Positions 63,998 to 64,000 of a stretch of DNA of 64,000 bases are shown here, one piece after another. The position numbers were made by a program, and so were the translations under genes. Each line of letters starts with the position of its first letter. Position 1 is the stretch's first letter. Source of the stretch: Schistocerca nitens (taxonomy: Eukaryota > Arthropoda > Insecta > Orthoptera > Acrididae); contig NC_064616.1 of assembly GCF_023898315.1 (NCBI RefSeq), positions 539,391,602 through 539,455,601 of the forward strand, read 5' to 3'. Below the pieces are notes generated by a model. The model was not told where the DNA came from, made no database searches, and was given only the letters and a program-made list of their open reading frames with translations.

Positions 63998-64000
63998 AGA

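Overview
The window looks like intergenic DNA from a large, repeat-rich insect genome, most likely a grasshopper or locust (Orthoptera). This rests on remembered family resemblance: the tRNA-headed SINE at 4,305, 43,836 and (tail only) 35,481, the RTE-type LINEs with 3' ends at 31,741 and 38,725, and the I/R1-type LINE at 53,788 are of kinds I associate with Schistocerca-type genomes. No host protein-coding gene is recognisable. Nearly everything that can be named is a mobile element, and most of those are broken.

1-12,726 is a mixed transposon field: simple repeats, a dead Tc1/mariner-like transposase (1,945-2,556), the pol region of a Ty3/gypsy retrotransposon (2,557-5,525) split by a SINE with a perfect 13-bp target duplication, a long non-coding stretch with a 54-bp minisatellite (9,114-9,303), and two copies of an LTR-like repeat (9,691-10,369 and 10,782-12,726). 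The second LTR carries an internally deleted Kolobok-type transposon sitting exactly between two TTAA sites.

12,727-64,000 is a very AT-rich mosaic of decayed Polinton/Maverick (adintovirus-like) DNA, interrupted by later insertions. Almost no long reading frame survives, but protein remnants recur in a fixed order: capsid-like gene (divergent) | packaging ATPase > virion-protein gene > PLA2-like module > pX-like hydrophobic gene > adenain-like protease > conserved unknown gene > small zinc gene (DUF5679-like) > integrase with chromodomain | short AT repeats | < lysine-rich coiled-coil gene < family-B DNA polymerase with a SAP-like, NxT-rich N-terminus | AT repeats | < zinc-cluster gene < RING-finger gene. 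The stretch 25,195-31,728 keeps most of this order. At 23.4-27.7 kb and 12.7-15.8 kb the capsid/ATPase side is arranged head-to-head around a ~64-bp satellite, so the array contains palindromic junctions.

Younger elements mark the order of events. An RTE-type LINE (31,741-34,980) lies in the satellite with a near-perfect 12-bp target duplication. A second, better preserved RTE-type LINE lies at 38,725-41,665. A CR1/L2-like LINE (42,158-46,838) splits one polymerase gene and is itself split by a SINE with an 11-bp duplication. An I/R1-type LINE (53,788-58,651) sits in a virion-gene/zinc-gene boundary with a 10-bp duplication. Functionally, the Polinton genes would have formed a self-replicating element (polymerase, integrase) with a virion module (capsid, ATPase, protease, membrane-active proteins). 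Every copy seen here has stops, frameshifts or lost catalytic residues, so none is expected to work.
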